This document shows positions 42,831 through 52,006 of a stretch of 64,000 nt of DNA, one piece after another. The notes beneath the pieces were generated by a model. That model searched no databases. It saw nothing but the letters and a program-made list of their open reading frames with translations, and had not been told where the DNA came from. Each line of letters begins with the position of its first letter. Position 1 is the stretch's first letter. The position numbers were made by a program, and so were the translations under genes. This stretch comes from Persicitalea sp964500445 (lineage in GTDB: Bacteria > Bacteroidota > Bacteroidia > Cytophagales > Spirosomataceae), in NCBI GenBank assembly GCA_964500445.1, contig CAZCOG010000012.1, positions 67,085 through 131,084 of the forward strand, written 5' to 3'.

Positions 42831-43694
42831 CTACTGTTCGAGCAAATGCTGGAGATACTTCCCGTAGCCACTCTTTACCAATGGCGCGGCAATTTCGCTG
42901 AGCTGATCCGCAGAAATAAATCCCATGCGGTAGGCCACTTCTTCAATACAGCCGATTTTCAAACCCTGCCGCTCCTCGATGACCTGCACGAACTGGCCGG
43001 CCTGCATCAGCGACTGGAAAGTACCCGTGTCGAGCCAGGCCGTTCCGCGGTCCAGTACGCCGACTTTCAGTTGACCGCGATTCAGGTACTCGCGGTTGAC
43101 ATCCGTTATTTCCAGCTCGCCGCGTGGCGAAGGCTTAATATTTTTGGCAATTTCCACGACCTGATTATCGTAAAAGTACAGCCCCGGAATAGCGTAGTTG
43201 GATTTGGGCTTTTCCGGCTTTTCCTCAATGGAAATCGCTTTCAAATCCTTGTCGAACTCCACCACGCCATAGCGTTCGGGGTCCTGCACCTGATAGGCGT
43301 ATACCACGCCCCCTTCGGGATCATTATTAGATTGCAGAAGCCGGGTAAAACCCGAGCCGTAGAAAATGTTGTCGCCCAGGATTAGCGCCACTTTGTCGTT
43401 GCCGATAAAGTCGGCTCCGATGATAAACGCTTGCGCCAGTCCGTCAGGACTAGGCTGCTCGGCATACGAAAAAGAACAACCAAGCCGCTCACCGTCACCG
43501 AGTAGTTTTTCAAAGTGCGGCAGATCGTGCGGCGTCGATATGATCAGGATTTCCCTAATCCCCGCCAGCATCAGTACCGACAGCGGATAATAAATCATTG
43601 GCTTATCGTAAACCGGCATCAATTGCTTGCTGACGGCCAATGTAAGTGGATGTAGTCGCGTGCCGGATCCCCCGGCGAGTATGATTCCTTTCAT
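42831..43694 (-). CDS. rfbA: Glucose-1-phosphate thymidylyltransferase
   Basis: The ATG at 43694 gives 287 residues. An upstream start at 43772 would run through a tandem repeat and is rejected. The nucleotidyltransferase signature is MKGIILAGGSGTRLHPLTLA, with SKQLMPVYDKPMIYYPLSVL, GDNIFYGSGF and EEKPEKPKSNYAIPGLYFYD. It makes dTDP-glucose from dTTP and glucose 1-phosphate, the first step of dTDP-L-rhamnose and other dTDP-sugars. It is the last gene of galE-rfbB-rfbA; rfbC and rfbD are not in the window. Confidence 0.96.
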   Translation of the reverse strand: MKGIILAGGSGTRLHPLTLAVSKQLMPVYDKPMIYYPLSVLMLAGIREILIISTPHDLPHFEKLLGDGERLGCSFSYAEQPSPDGLAQAFIIGADFIGNDKVALILGDNIFYGSGFTRLLQSNNDPEGGVVYAYQVQDPERYGVVEFDKDLKAISIEEKPEKPKSNYAIPGLYFYDNQVVEIAKNIKPSPRGELEITDVNREYLNRGQLKVGVLDRGTAWLDTGTFQSLMQAGQFVQVIEERQGLKIGCIEEVAYRMGFISADQLSEIAAPLVKSGYGKYLQHLLEQ

Positions 43695-43697
43695 TGA

Positions 43698-43786
43698 GTT
43701 GACGGTTGACAGTTGACAGTTGACAGGGCTTAAGTTAGTTTTCAAAGAAAATGCTAACTCTTCACCGTCCACTGTCCACTGTCAAC
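43698..43786. repeat. Heptamer tandem repeat with inverted partner between rfbB and rfbA
   Basis: Four tandem copies of GTTGAC[AG] (43698-43725) face an imperfect reverse-complement set, GTCCACTGTCCACTGTCAAC (43767-43786). The transcript could fold into a long hairpin in the rfbB-rfbA spacer, which may adjust rfbA expression. Confidence 0.75.
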
Positions 43787-43790
43787 TAGT

Positions 43791-44855
43791 TTAACCGTAC
43801 ATTTCTTCGTAGTACTTTTTGTAATTACCCGACGTCACATTATCAAGCCATGCCTGGTTTTGCAGGTACCAGTCCACGGTTTTTTCAAGACCTTCCTCGA
43901 ATTGGAGGGAAGGTTCCCAGCCTAGTTCGGTTTTCAGGCGCGTGGCGTCGATGGCGTAGCGCAGGTCATGGCCAGCGCGGTCAGTGACATAGGTAATGAG
44001 CGCTTTGGCGGTGCCGGGTTCACGCCCCAGCTTTTCGTCCATAATCTTACAGAGCAACAGCACCAGATCGAGGTTTTTCCACTCATTATGGCCGCCGATG
44101 TTGTAGGTCTCTCCCACTTTTCCCCGATGAAATATCGTATCAATGGCGCGGGCGTGGTCTTCGACATAAAGCCAGTCCCGTACGTTTTCACCTTTGCCAT
44201 ACACAGGCAGCGGCTTTTTCTGCATGATGTTGTGAATCATCAGCGGGATCAGCTTCTCGGGAAAGTGGTTGGGGCCGTAGTTATTGGAACAATTGGAAAT
44301 CACCACGGGCAACTTGTAAGTATTGTGGTAAGCCCGCACAAAATGGTCGGACGACGCCTTGGAGGCCGAATAGGGCGAACGCGGATCGTAACTGGTCGTT
44401 TCCAGAAAAAACTCATTGGGATCGTGTAGTTCGCCGTAGACCTCATCCGTCGAAACGTGGTAGAAAAGACGGTTGGTCGCACCATGGTTATCCAAGTCGC
44501 CCTTCCAGGCTTTCCGGGCGGCGTTGAGCAGGTTGACCGTACCGATCACGTTGGTGACCACAAACGCCAGCGGATCACTGATGGAGCGGTCAACGTGCGA
44601 CTCGGCAGCCAGGTGAACGACCCCGTAGAAATCATGCTCCGCGAAAAGGTCGTCCAGAAAGACGGCGTCGGTGATGTCGCCTTTAACGAAGGTGTAGTTA
44701 GCCTTGTCCTCTACATCCCGCAGGTTTTCCAGATTTCCTGCGTAGGTCAGCGCATCGAGATTATAAATATGGTAGTCGGGATACTGATTCACAAACCGCC
44801 GCACCACGTGCGAACCAATGAATCCTGCCCCACCCGTTATCAGTATTTTTTTCAT
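43791..44855 (-). CDS. rfbB: dTDP-glucose 4,6-dehydratase
   Basis: The 354-residue SDR enzyme has the NAD-binding start KKILITGGAGFIGSHVVRRF, the catalytic region VHLAAESHVDRSISDP, STDEVYGEL, and SPYSASKASSDHFVRAY with the Tyr-x3-Lys pair. It forms dTDP-4-keto-6-deoxyglucose. Length is typical. It sits between galE and rfbA; both spacers hold inverted repeats. It probably feeds cell-surface polysaccharide synthesis. Confidence 0.96.
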   Translation of the reverse strand: MKKILITGGAGFIGSHVVRRFVNQYPDYHIYNLDALTYAGNLENLRDVEDKANYTFVKGDITDAVFLDDLFAEHDFYGVVHLAAESHVDRSISDPLAFVVTNVIGTVNLLNAARKAWKGDLDNHGATNRLFYHVSTDEVYGELHDPNEFFLETTSYDPRSPYSASKASSDHFVRAYHNTYKLPVVISNCSNNYGPNHFPEKLIPLMIHNIMQKKPLPVYGKGENVRDWLYVEDHARAIDTIFHRGKVGETYNIGGHNEWKNLDLVLLLCKIMDEKLGREPGTAKALITYVTDRAGHDLRYAIDATRLKTELGWEPSLQFEEGLEKTVDWYLQNQAWLDNVTSGNYKKYYEEMYG

Positions 44856-44876
44856 GAAATTTTTGAAGGGTTGAAG

Positions 44877-44930
44877 GGTTTAAAAGTTGAAGTGGAACCT
44901 TAAACCTTTCAACATTTAAACTTTTAAACC
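44877..44930. repeat. AT-rich inverted repeat between galE and rfbB
   Basis: Arms 44877-44888 and 44919-44930 are perfect 12-bp complements (GGTTTAAAAGTT and partner). The right arm runs into the galE stop codon. Nearby GAAGGGTT/AACCTTTC words allow alternative pairings. Confidence 0.7.
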
Positions 44931-45934
44931 AATTTTAACTGCCAGCGCCAGGCATCTTGCAGAGATTCGGCTAGTGATTTCTCAGCTTTCCAGTCCAAAA
45001 CGGTATTGGCCTTATCCGACTGCGCCCAAATTTTTTCGACATCGCCGGGACGGCGCGGACCAATCGTATAGTTAAGTTTCACCCCGTTGGCCTCTTCAAA
45101 AGTATTGATCAATTCCAGGACAGTATTGCCGTGGCCCGTGCCAACGTTAAATACATCGTAGAAATTATCCTCCGTTTGTTTTTCCAAAAGCTCGATAGCC
45201 TTCACGTGCGCTTTGGCCAGGTCTACCACATGAATAAAATCACGAACGCAGGTACCATCCGAGGTATCGTAATCGTCGCCGAACACCACCAGCTTGTCGC
45301 GCAAACCCGCCGCTGCCTGGGTAAGGTACGGTACCAGATTACTGGGCACGCCGGAGGGTAGTTCGCCGATTTCGGCCGAAGAATGCGCCCCAATCGGATT
45401 GAAATAGCGGAGCGAAATGGCTTTCAGTTTCGGTTTGGAATGTACGTAATCGCGGATAATGTCCTCGCACATGACCTTGGTATTACCATAGGGAGAAGTA
45501 GCGGGCTGGCGTGGTGTATCCTCCGTAACGGGCAGCGCCTCGGGCTGGCCGTACACTGTGCAGGAAGACGAGAAGACGAAATTACTGACCCCAAATTCGT
45601 GCATGATTTTCAGCAGTACCAGCAGAGAGTCGAGGTTATTCTGGTAGTACTTTAAGGGCTTCGCAACCGATTCTCCCACGGCTTTGTAAGCGGCAAAATG
45701 GATGACACCGTCAAATTTTTCCTTTTCAAAAAGCTGCTTTACCGCACTTTCGTCGGTACAATCAATTTCAAAAAAAGGAATGTCCTGCCCAATAATATTT
45801 TTCAGGCCTGTCAGCACCTCCCGATTGGAATTGTAAAGATTGTCGGCAATGACGGGCTGGTAACCTGCCGCCTGCAATTCTACTACGGTGTGCGAACCAA
45901 TGAATCCCGTTCCGCCGGTAACGAGTATTTTCAT
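44924..45934 (-). CDS. galE: UDP-glucose 4-epimerase
   Basis: The 336-residue SDR protein begins MKILVTGGTGFIGSHTVVEL and includes VIHFAAYKAVGESV, FSSSCTVYGQPEALP, SPYGNTKVMCEDII (Tyr-x3-Lys) and LRYFNPIGAHSSAEIGE, all strongly GalE-like. It interconverts UDP-glucose and UDP-galactose for polysaccharide synthesis and galactose use. It is the first gene of the galE-rfbB-rfbA transcript, driven by a near-consensus promoter at 46003-46032. Confidence 0.95.
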   Translation of the reverse strand: MKILVTGGTGFIGSHTVVELQAAGYQPVIADNLYNSNREVLTGLKNIIGQDIPFFEIDCTDESAVKQLFEKEKFDGVIHFAAYKAVGESVAKPLKYYQNNLDSLLVLLKIMHEFGVSNFVFSSSCTVYGQPEALPVTEDTPRQPATSPYGNTKVMCEDIIRDYVHSKPKLKAISLRYFNPIGAHSSAEIGELPSGVPSNLVPYLTQAAAGLRDKLVVFGDDYDTSDGTCVRDFIHVVDLAKAHVKAIELLEKQTEDNFYDVFNVGTGHGNTVLELINTFEEANGVKLNYTIGPRRPGDVEKIWAQSDKANTVLDWKAEKSLAESLQDAWRWQLKLV

Positions 45935-46002
45935 GCAATCATTTTGGGTAAATGGGCCTCTGCATGCCCGTTTTGGGGTCGAATCGGTATTTTTTTATCG
46001 GG

Positions 46003-46032
46003 CAAAAGTAGAAAATTTGACCGCTATTCAAA
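46003..46032 (-). promoter_or_regulatory. Promoter of galE-rfbB-rfbA
   Basis: Minus-strand TTTG (46032-46029), an 18-nt spacer and TACTTTTG (46010-46003) match the Bacteroidota consensus exactly. The galE ATG is about 69 nt downstream. Confidence 0.75.
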
Positions 46033-46080
46033 AATTGTTTTTATTTAAGAATTCGTAAACGGGAATAGAAACGAGGAGCC

Positions 46081-46920
46081 ATGAAGGAAAATGAAATAAA
46101 GGCGCTGGTCTCGCTGCTGGACGACGACGACGCAGAAGTGACCACGCTGGTCGAAAATAAAATACGTTCAATGGGCAAGGGCATCATTCCATTTCTGGAA
46201 ACAGAGTGGGAAGAAAGCTTCAGCCCCATTGCACAGCGTCGCATCGAGGAGCTTATCCACGAATTGCAACTCAGCGGGATGGCCGAACGGCTGCTGCATT
46301 GGAAAAACGGTGGGTCGCTCGATTTGCTGGAAGGGATGTCCATTATCGCCACCTACCAATACCCCGACCTTAATTTTCAAAAGCTGCGCGACGAAATCGA
46401 CCAGTTTCGCTACGATGTCTGGGAACAATTTGGTAGTCAGATGAGTCCGGTGGATCAGGTAAAAGCTCTAAACGGGGTATTTTACAGCGTTCTGGGCTTT
46501 GGGGCTAATACCAAGAATTTCCACTCGGCCTCCAATTCCATGATTAATATCGTGATGGAGAGTCGCCGGGGCAATCCGATCACGCTTTGCGTCATCTATA
46601 TGCTCATCGCCCGTAAGCTGCAAATGCCCGTGTACGGTGTAAACCTGCCTAACTTGTTCGTCCTGACCTACAAGCGCGATACCACACAGTTTTACATCAA
46701 TGTTTTCAATCGGGGGATTATTTTTTCCAAAACCGACATCGATCACTACATCGCCCAACTCAACCTCAGCCCCAAAGACTCCTTTTACCAACCCTGTACG
46801 CACCTCGAAATCGTCCAGCGGGTACTTCGCAATCTGATTGTTAGCTACGAAAAAGCGGGCGAACCGGAGAAAATCCGGGAAGTAGAACGGTTGTTGATGG
46901 CGATGATCGATGAGGAGTGA
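46081..46920 (+). CDS. SirB1/transglutaminase-like family protein
   Basis: The 279-residue protein is a member of the Transglut_core2 (SirB1) family. It has an N-terminal helical-repeat-like region (KALVSLLDDDDAEVTTLVEN) and the core RRGNPITLCVIYMLIARKL, then QMPVYGVNLPNLFVLTYKRD. A C-terminal helical tail follows (LRNLIVSYEKAGEPEKIREV). Members look like degenerate transglutaminases and I see no complete catalytic triad. The role is unknown; a protein-binding role is possible. It is divergent from galE and convergent with carB. Confidence 0.85.
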   Translation: MKENEIKALVSLLDDDDAEVTTLVENKIRSMGKGIIPFLETEWEESFSPIAQRRIEELIHELQLSGMAERLLHWKNGGSLDLLEGMSIIATYQYPDLNFQKLRDEIDQFRYDVWEQFGSQMSPVDQVKALNGVFYSVLGFGANTKNFHSASNSMINIVMESRRGNPITLCVIYMLIARKLQMPVYGVNLPNLFVLTYKRDTTQFYINVFNRGIIFSKTDIDHYIAQLNLSPKDSFYQPCTHLEIVQRVLRNLIVSYEKAGEPEKIREVERLLMAMIDEE

Positions 46921-47060
46921 GGGTCTGTTCGGTTAGTGATAGCGGTACTTTTTAACCCGTTCGATCCTCTCTTTTTTCCCAAAACAACAGAACGACTTAT
47001 TAATTTAGCCACAGCCGCCGCTTTCATACGAATTGCTCTGAATCCTGACCTTCTATCTCA

Positions 47061-47095
47061 ACAAAAAAGCGGGTAGTTCCGAAGAACTACCCGCT
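47061..47095 (-). terminator. Terminator of carB with a UUCG tetraloop
   Basis: Perfect 12-bp arms (47068-47079 and 47084-47095) close, in minus-strand orientation, on a C-UUCG-G tetraloop and are followed by six T. It is among the strongest intrinsic terminators in the window and stands between the convergent genes at 46081 and carB. Confidence 0.92.
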
Positions 47096-47139
47096 AAAAC
47101 AATAAGATGCCGAAAGCTGACAGCCAATGGCCAACAGCC

Positions 47140-49983
47140 CTACCGGCTCATATACATATTCCGCTCGCCGTACACTTTCAAAAAGAATTCGTCCTGTAAA
47201 TCATCGATGAAGTAGATTCCTTCACCGGTGGATTTCATCTCGGGACCGAGCTCTTTATTTACATTCGGAAATTTATTGAAGGAGAATACCGGGATTTTGA
47301 TCGCCCAACCTTTCTTAACGGGCTTGAAGTCAAAGTCGGCAATTTTCTTGTCACCCAGCATAAGCTTGGTAGCGTAGTTGACGTAAGGCTCTTGGTAGGC
47401 TTTGCAGATAAACGGTACCGTGCGCGAAGCGCGGGGATTGGCTTCGATCACGTAAACTACCTCGTCCTTCACCGCAAACTGCACGTTCAGCAAGCCCTTT
47501 ACGCCCATTGCCAACGCAATCCGGCGGCTATATTCTTCGATCTTCTGAATCGAATCTTCCGATAAGTCGAAAGGCGGCAGGGCGGCGTGGGAGTCGCCGG
47601 AGTGGATGCCCGCCGGTTCGATGTGCTCCATGACACCGATGATGTACGCATCCTCGCCGTCGCTGATGGCGTCAGCTTCGGCCTCGATGGCTCCTTCCAG
47701 GAAGTGGTCGAGCAGGATATTGTTGTCGGGAATATCGTGGAGAATTTTGACGACGTGCTGTTCGAGTTCCTGCTCGTTGATCACGATTTTCATACTCTGT
47801 CCGCCCAGTACGTAGCTAGGGCGCACCAGCAGCGGAAAGCCTAGTTCGCGTGACAATTCCACAGCGGCATCGGAGGTACGCACCGTACCAAATTTCGGGT
47901 ACGGAATGTCCAACTCCCGCAGCAGGTTCGAGAAACGGCCCCGGTCCTCGGCCAGGTCGAGCGCTTGGTAGCTCGTGCCTATGATTTTGATACCATACTT
48001 GTCCAGTTTCTCAGCCATTTTCAGGGCCGTTTGGCCACCCAGCTGCACGATGACGCCTTCGGGTTTTTCGTGCTCGATGATGTCGAAGACATGCTCCCAG
48101 AATACGGGCTCGAAGTACAGCTTGTCCGAAATGTCCGGGTCAGTCGAAACCGTTTCAGGATTACAGTTGATCATGATCGTTTCGTAGCCCGCTTCCTTCG
48201 CGGCCAGCACGCCATGAACGCACGAGTAATCGAATTCGATACCCTGCCCGATACGGTTAGGCCCCGAACCCAGCACCACGACTTTCTTCCGGTCGCTGAC
48301 GATGGATTCATTATCGGGATTCTCCTGCGAGGTATTGAAAGTCGAGTAGTAGTAGGGCGTGGCCGCAGCGAATTCGGCGGCGCAGGTATCTACGCACTTG
48401 TATACGCGCTTGATTCCCATTTCTTTGCGCTTCTCGTATACCTTGCTTTCCTTCACACCCAACAGATGCGCGATTTGGCGGTCGGCGTAGCCTTTCTGCT
48501 TCGCTTTCAGCAAAAGGGATTTGGGAATATCGTCCAGCTCGTACTTTTGCACTTCATGCTCAGTCTCTATCAATTCCTCGATCTGACGCAGGAACCATGG
48601 GTCGATCTTCGTCAGTTTTTGAATTGATTTAAAGGAAAGGCCAATTTTGAATGCATCGTAAATATGGAACAGCCGGTCCCAGCTCGGGTGCGCCAAGCTA
48701 TTTTTGATTTTTTCCTGATCGCGGAGTTCACGGCCATCGGCCCCCAGGCCATTGCGCCGGATTTCCAGCGACTGACAGGCTTTCTGCAGGGCTTCCTGAA
48801 AATTACGGCCGATGCCCATCGCCTCACCCACCGATTTCATCTGCAGGCCCAGCGAGCGGTCGGCACCGTGGAATTTATCAAAATTCCAGCGAGGTACTTT
48901 CACGATTACGTAGTCGATGCTGGGTTCGAAGAAGGCAGAGGTCGTACCGGTAATCGGGTTGATCAGCTCGTCGAGATTGTAGCCAATGGCCATTTTCGCG
49001 GCAATTTTGGCAATGGGGTACCCCGTAGCCTTAGAAGCCAGCGCCGACGAGCGCGACACACGCGGATTGATTTCGATGACGATAATGTCGTCGGTTTCGG
49101 GATTGACCGAAAACTGGATATTACACCCACCCGCAAAGGAACCGATACCCGCCATGCAGCGGATGGCCAGGTCGCGCATTTTCTGGTAGGTGGTGTCGGG
49201 CAAAGTCATGGCCGGAGCCACGGTGATACTGTCTCCCGTATGAACTCCCATTGGGTCGAAGTTCTCGATAGAGCAGATGATGATGAAGTTTCCGTTGCCG
49301 TCGCGCAGTAGTTCCAGCTCGTATTCCTTCCAGCCCAACACACTTTGTTCCACCAGTACTTCGTGAGTCGGTGATGCGTGCAAACCGTTGGTAAGGGCGC
49401 GGTCGAAGTCCTCGGGCTTATCCACGAAGCCACCACCCGTGCCACCCAGCGTGTAGGAAGGACGAATGACCAGCGGGAAGCCGATTTCCTGGGCAATTTC
49501 TTTGCCTTCCAGAAAGGATCGGGCGATGCGCCCCTGACAAACACCCGCGCCCAGCTCCAACATTTTGAGTCGGAATGCCTCGCGGTCTTCGGTAGTTTCG
49601 ATGGCCCTGATATCAACGCCAATGAGCTTTACCCCGTATTTTTTCCAAATTCCGGCCTTCTCACAGTCGATCGCCAGGTTCAGGGCCGTCTGGCCGCCCA
49701 TCGTGGGTAGTACTGCGTCGATGGGTGTTCCGGCATCCTGGTGTTCTTTCAGAATCTGCGTGATGTACTTTTTCTCCAACGGCAGTAGGTACACATGATC
49801 GGCGTTGATCGGATCGGTCATAATCGTAGCCGGGTTGGAGTTGATCAGGCTTACTTTTATGCCTTCTTCGCGTAGCGAGCGGGCGGCCTGTGACCCGGCG
49901 TAATCGAATTCGCAGGCTTGACCAATGACGATAGGACCGGAACCAATAATGAGGATGGACTTGATGTTGGGGTTTTTCGGCAC
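47140..49983 (-). CDS. carB: Carbamoyl-phosphate synthase large subunit, short form
   Basis: The 947-residue protein has the two duplicated synthetase halves. The first begins SILIIGSGPIVIGQACEFDY and the second VVVLGSGPNRIGQGIEFDYS; each has an ATP-grasp fold (VIRPSYTLGGTGGGF; VRPSYVLGGQSMKI). It ends at GPEMKSTGEGIYFIDDLQDE plus 18 residues. E. coli CarB has about 1,073 residues, and the missing part corresponds to the C-terminal methylglyoxal-synthase-like allosteric domain that binds UMP and ornithine. The protein should supply carbamoyl phosphate for pyrimidine and arginine synthesis but lacks that control site. carA is not adjacent. Confidence 0.96.
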   Translation of the reverse strand: MPKNPNIKSILIIGSGPIVIGQACEFDYAGSQAARSLREEGIKVSLINSNPATIMTDPINADHVYLLPLEKKYITQILKEHQDAGTPIDAVLPTMGGQTALNLAIDCEKAGIWKKYGVKLIGVDIRAIETTEDREAFRLKMLELGAGVCQGRIARSFLEGKEIAQEIGFPLVIRPSYTLGGTGGGFVDKPEDFDRALTNGLHASPTHEVLVEQSVLGWKEYELELLRDGNGNFIIICSIENFDPMGVHTGDSITVAPAMTLPDTTYQKMRDLAIRCMAGIGSFAGGCNIQFSVNPETDDIIVIEINPRVSRSSALASKATGYPIAKIAAKMAIGYNLDELINPITGTTSAFFEPSIDYVIVKVPRWNFDKFHGADRSLGLQMKSVGEAMGIGRNFQEALQKACQSLEIRRNGLGADGRELRDQEKIKNSLAHPSWDRLFHIYDAFKIGLSFKSIQKLTKIDPWFLRQIEELIETEHEVQKYELDDIPKSLLLKAKQKGYADRQIAHLLGVKESKVYEKRKEMGIKRVYKCVDTCAAEFAAATPYYYSTFNTSQENPDNESIVSDRKKVVVLGSGPNRIGQGIEFDYSCVHGVLAAKEAGYETIMINCNPETVSTDPDISDKLYFEPVFWEHVFDIIEHEKPEGVIVQLGGQTALKMAEKLDKYGIKIIGTSYQALDLAEDRGRFSNLLRELDIPYPKFGTVRTSDAAVELSRELGFPLLVRPSYVLGGQSMKIVINEQELEQHVVKILHDIPDNNILLDHFLEGAIEAEADAISDGEDAYIIGVMEHIEPAGIHSGDSHAALPPFDLSEDSIQKIEEYSRRIALAMGVKGLLNVQFAVKDEVVYVIEANPRASRTVPFICKAYQEPYVNYATKLMLGDKKIADFDFKPVKKGWAIKIPVFSFNKFPNVNKELGPEMKSTGEGIYFIDDLQDEFFLKVYGERNMYMSR

Positions 49984-50290
49984 GGGAAAACGGGAATGAT
50001 AAGTGATAAATAATGTACGATGGCACTAGGGGTAGGCCCAAAAATTCCACAAAGTTAAGGCGTAGGAACGGAAAAGGCTTGCCTTGTCCCATAAAAAGGA
50101 TTTATGGGAGAGATAATTCAGGAAGAAAAACCTGGTGATTAGCAGAAAATGCAAAGCCAATTGTATCTGACAATCAGGCCTTTTTAAAGAATTTCATTTG
50201 GCCAATCCCTGCCTCATCTTTTCATCGAAAACTACTACCACTAACCAGGGAACGGGTTCCGTTTCTTACGGTGGCAATATACATTCCCTC
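49984..50290. other. carB upstream region with -7 element and hairpin
   Basis: This 307-nt gap holds a minus-strand TAACTTTG (50057-50050), a candidate carB -7 element without a clear -33 box. Farther upstream is a perfect 9-bp hairpin (50087-50095 with 50101-50109). No small gene or RNA is apparent. Confidence 0.45.
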
Positions 50291-52006
50291 CTACCGCCCG
50301 CCCCGTGCGCCCAGAATGGCCTGCGCTGCCCGTTGTCCGTTGCTGGGCGAGGGCGCATTGCGGGAGTAGTATTTGCCATTGGGCGCAATAATACTAAAGG
50401 TAGAATAGGCAAGCGGATTGAGCTTGAACATGAGCTGCGCGGTCTGGCTGCCGTCAATGAACATGTGAACGCCTTTCAGTTTGTTTCGGACAATAAATTT
50501 CTTCCAGAGATCGGGACTATTGACCGTTTCGACATCCGGCAGGTGAATGTACAGAAATTCAACGTCAGTAGGTAGTTGAGCACGGAGCGCAGGAGCGTAA
50601 AGTACTTCGTTGCGGCTTTGGTCGTCAAAGAGATTCCATTTGAGTACATACAGCGTTCTGCCTTCGTATAGTTTCTGGATATTTTTCAGCCAGTCTTTCC
50701 CATTGTCCCGCGACTGCGAAAGCCAGATGCCGCTAAGTACTTCGGTAGGCGTAGCACTCAGGTCAGTCCGCTTCTCAATAAGGCGGATGTATAGACTATC
50801 CTTGACTTCCAGCTGGTAAAGTTCATCAATCGACTGAGATATAGTCGGTACTTCGATTTTGGTTTTGATATAATCGTAGGTCAGTTCCTGTTCCGACAGC
50901 GACAATTGGTAAAACCGCTGCACCAGCAATCGGGCATTCAACAAGTCGGTGGCAGTTTGGCCAAATTCGTCGGCGTAAGCGCGGTTTCTCTTTTCAATCA
51001 ATGTCACCAGATCCATGGTGCGGCGATCACGGGCATAAAGCGTATTCAGAAAATCCAACCCGCCCGATGTGGCACTGCCCTGCTGGATCATGTCGTTCAG
51101 CCGCGCGGTTTCCTCCGCCGACAGCGGTTTGATATATCGCTTTATAAGCTCGGCCATCGTTTCCACCCGTAACGATTTGGAGCGTGTCGGATTCTGATAA
51201 GCTCGCTTTTCGAGCAGGCGGTCGGCGTAGTCGCCAAAGCGCACCACCCACTGTACCCGCTGAAAAGTCATGACCCCGGAAGCCAGGCGACGCAGACTAT
51301 CTTCGGTCGCTTTGTTGACTTCCGTATTGGTCACCAGGGCGTGTTCATACAGGGCAGAGAGTTGCTCCTCGCTCACAATCGCTTCCACCCATTTTCGCAA
51401 ATCCGGCGATACGCCGCCCTTTTGCGAGAGCGGCAGCAGAGCCGACATCCGCAGGTCGGCGCGACGTTGCAAAGCCCGGCGGGCGTCGTCGGCGTCCAAA
51501 TCCCAGAATGTGTCAAAAAATGCCTCGCCGTATCGTTTGTTTGCTTTCATCAGCCGCCCTTCTTCCGTCATATACTGAATGTACTGATTATTAGCCCCGG
51601 CATTAACCCCCGCGTAGTAGAATAGCCGCTTGGCCTTGTACATCGAGTCGGCATCGAAAGTAAGTTGCAGCTTACCCGGCGCAGCCAGAAAAGTCGTGTA
51701 GACCTTTCCTCCGTAATCCAAGTACACTTCCTCCTGCGGATAGATCAGCGGCATCGTGACGCTGAAACTACCATCGGCCTGCAACGGCGCCTGCCGTGTC
51801 AGCTCGCTTTGGGGTTGCAGTATGTTGTTTCGGGTGAAGGTAATCGCCGGAGCTTCCCGATACAGCTGCGGGGTCAGGTTCAGTACCCGCCCGCTGATCA
51901 CTACCGAATCGGGCTGCGCAAAAGCAGCTCTGCTCCATGAAACGGAAACAAATAAAACAAACGCTACAAAAAGGCTCTTTGAAAAACCAGGCATTTCATC
52001 ATTCAT
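50291..52006 (-). CDS. Exported thioredoxin-fold protein lacking CxxC (TlpA-like)
   Basis: The 571-residue protein has a signal peptide (SLFVAFVLFVSVSWSRAAFA). An N-terminal beta-sandwich (about 35-115, VVISGRVLNLTPQLY) resembles the DUF4369-like domain found before TlpA domains. A long helical middle section follows, and the C-terminal region is thioredoxin-like (TLYVLKWNLFDDQSRNEVLY; DVEFLYIHLP). The position of the redox CxxC carries WNLFDD instead, so disulfide chemistry is not expected. The start overlaps the nuoC stop by 8 nt, indicating translational coupling with nuoC. Function is unknown. Confidence 0.8.
   Translation of the reverse strand: MNDEMPGFSKSLFVAFVLFVSVSWSRAAFAQPDSVVISGRVLNLTPQLYREAPAITFTRNNILQPQSELTRQAPLQADGSFSVTMPLIYPQEEVYLDYGGKVYTTFLAAPGKLQLTFDADSMYKAKRLFYYAGVNAGANNQYIQYMTEEGRLMKANKRYGEAFFDTFWDLDADDARRALQRRADLRMSALLPLSQKGGVSPDLRKWVEAIVSEEQLSALYEHALVTNTEVNKATEDSLRRLASGVMTFQRVQWVVRFGDYADRLLEKRAYQNPTRSKSLRVETMAELIKRYIKPLSAEETARLNDMIQQGSATSGGLDFLNTLYARDRRTMDLVTLIEKRNRAYADEFGQTATDLLNARLLVQRFYQLSLSEQELTYDYIKTKIEVPTISQSIDELYQLEVKDSLYIRLIEKRTDLSATPTEVLSGIWLSQSRDNGKDWLKNIQKLYEGRTLYVLKWNLFDDQSRNEVLYAPALRAQLPTDVEFLYIHLPDVETVNSPDLWKKFIVRNKLKGVHMFIDGSQTAQLMFKLNPLAYSTFSIIAPNGKYYSRNAPSPSNGQRAAQAILGARGGR

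Noticed and set aside
46081..46920. Missing catalytic His (PNLF instead of PGHF) in the SirB1-like protein as a novelty
   Set aside because: Members of this family vary at this position, including, from memory, E. coli SirB1, so the substitution is not notable.
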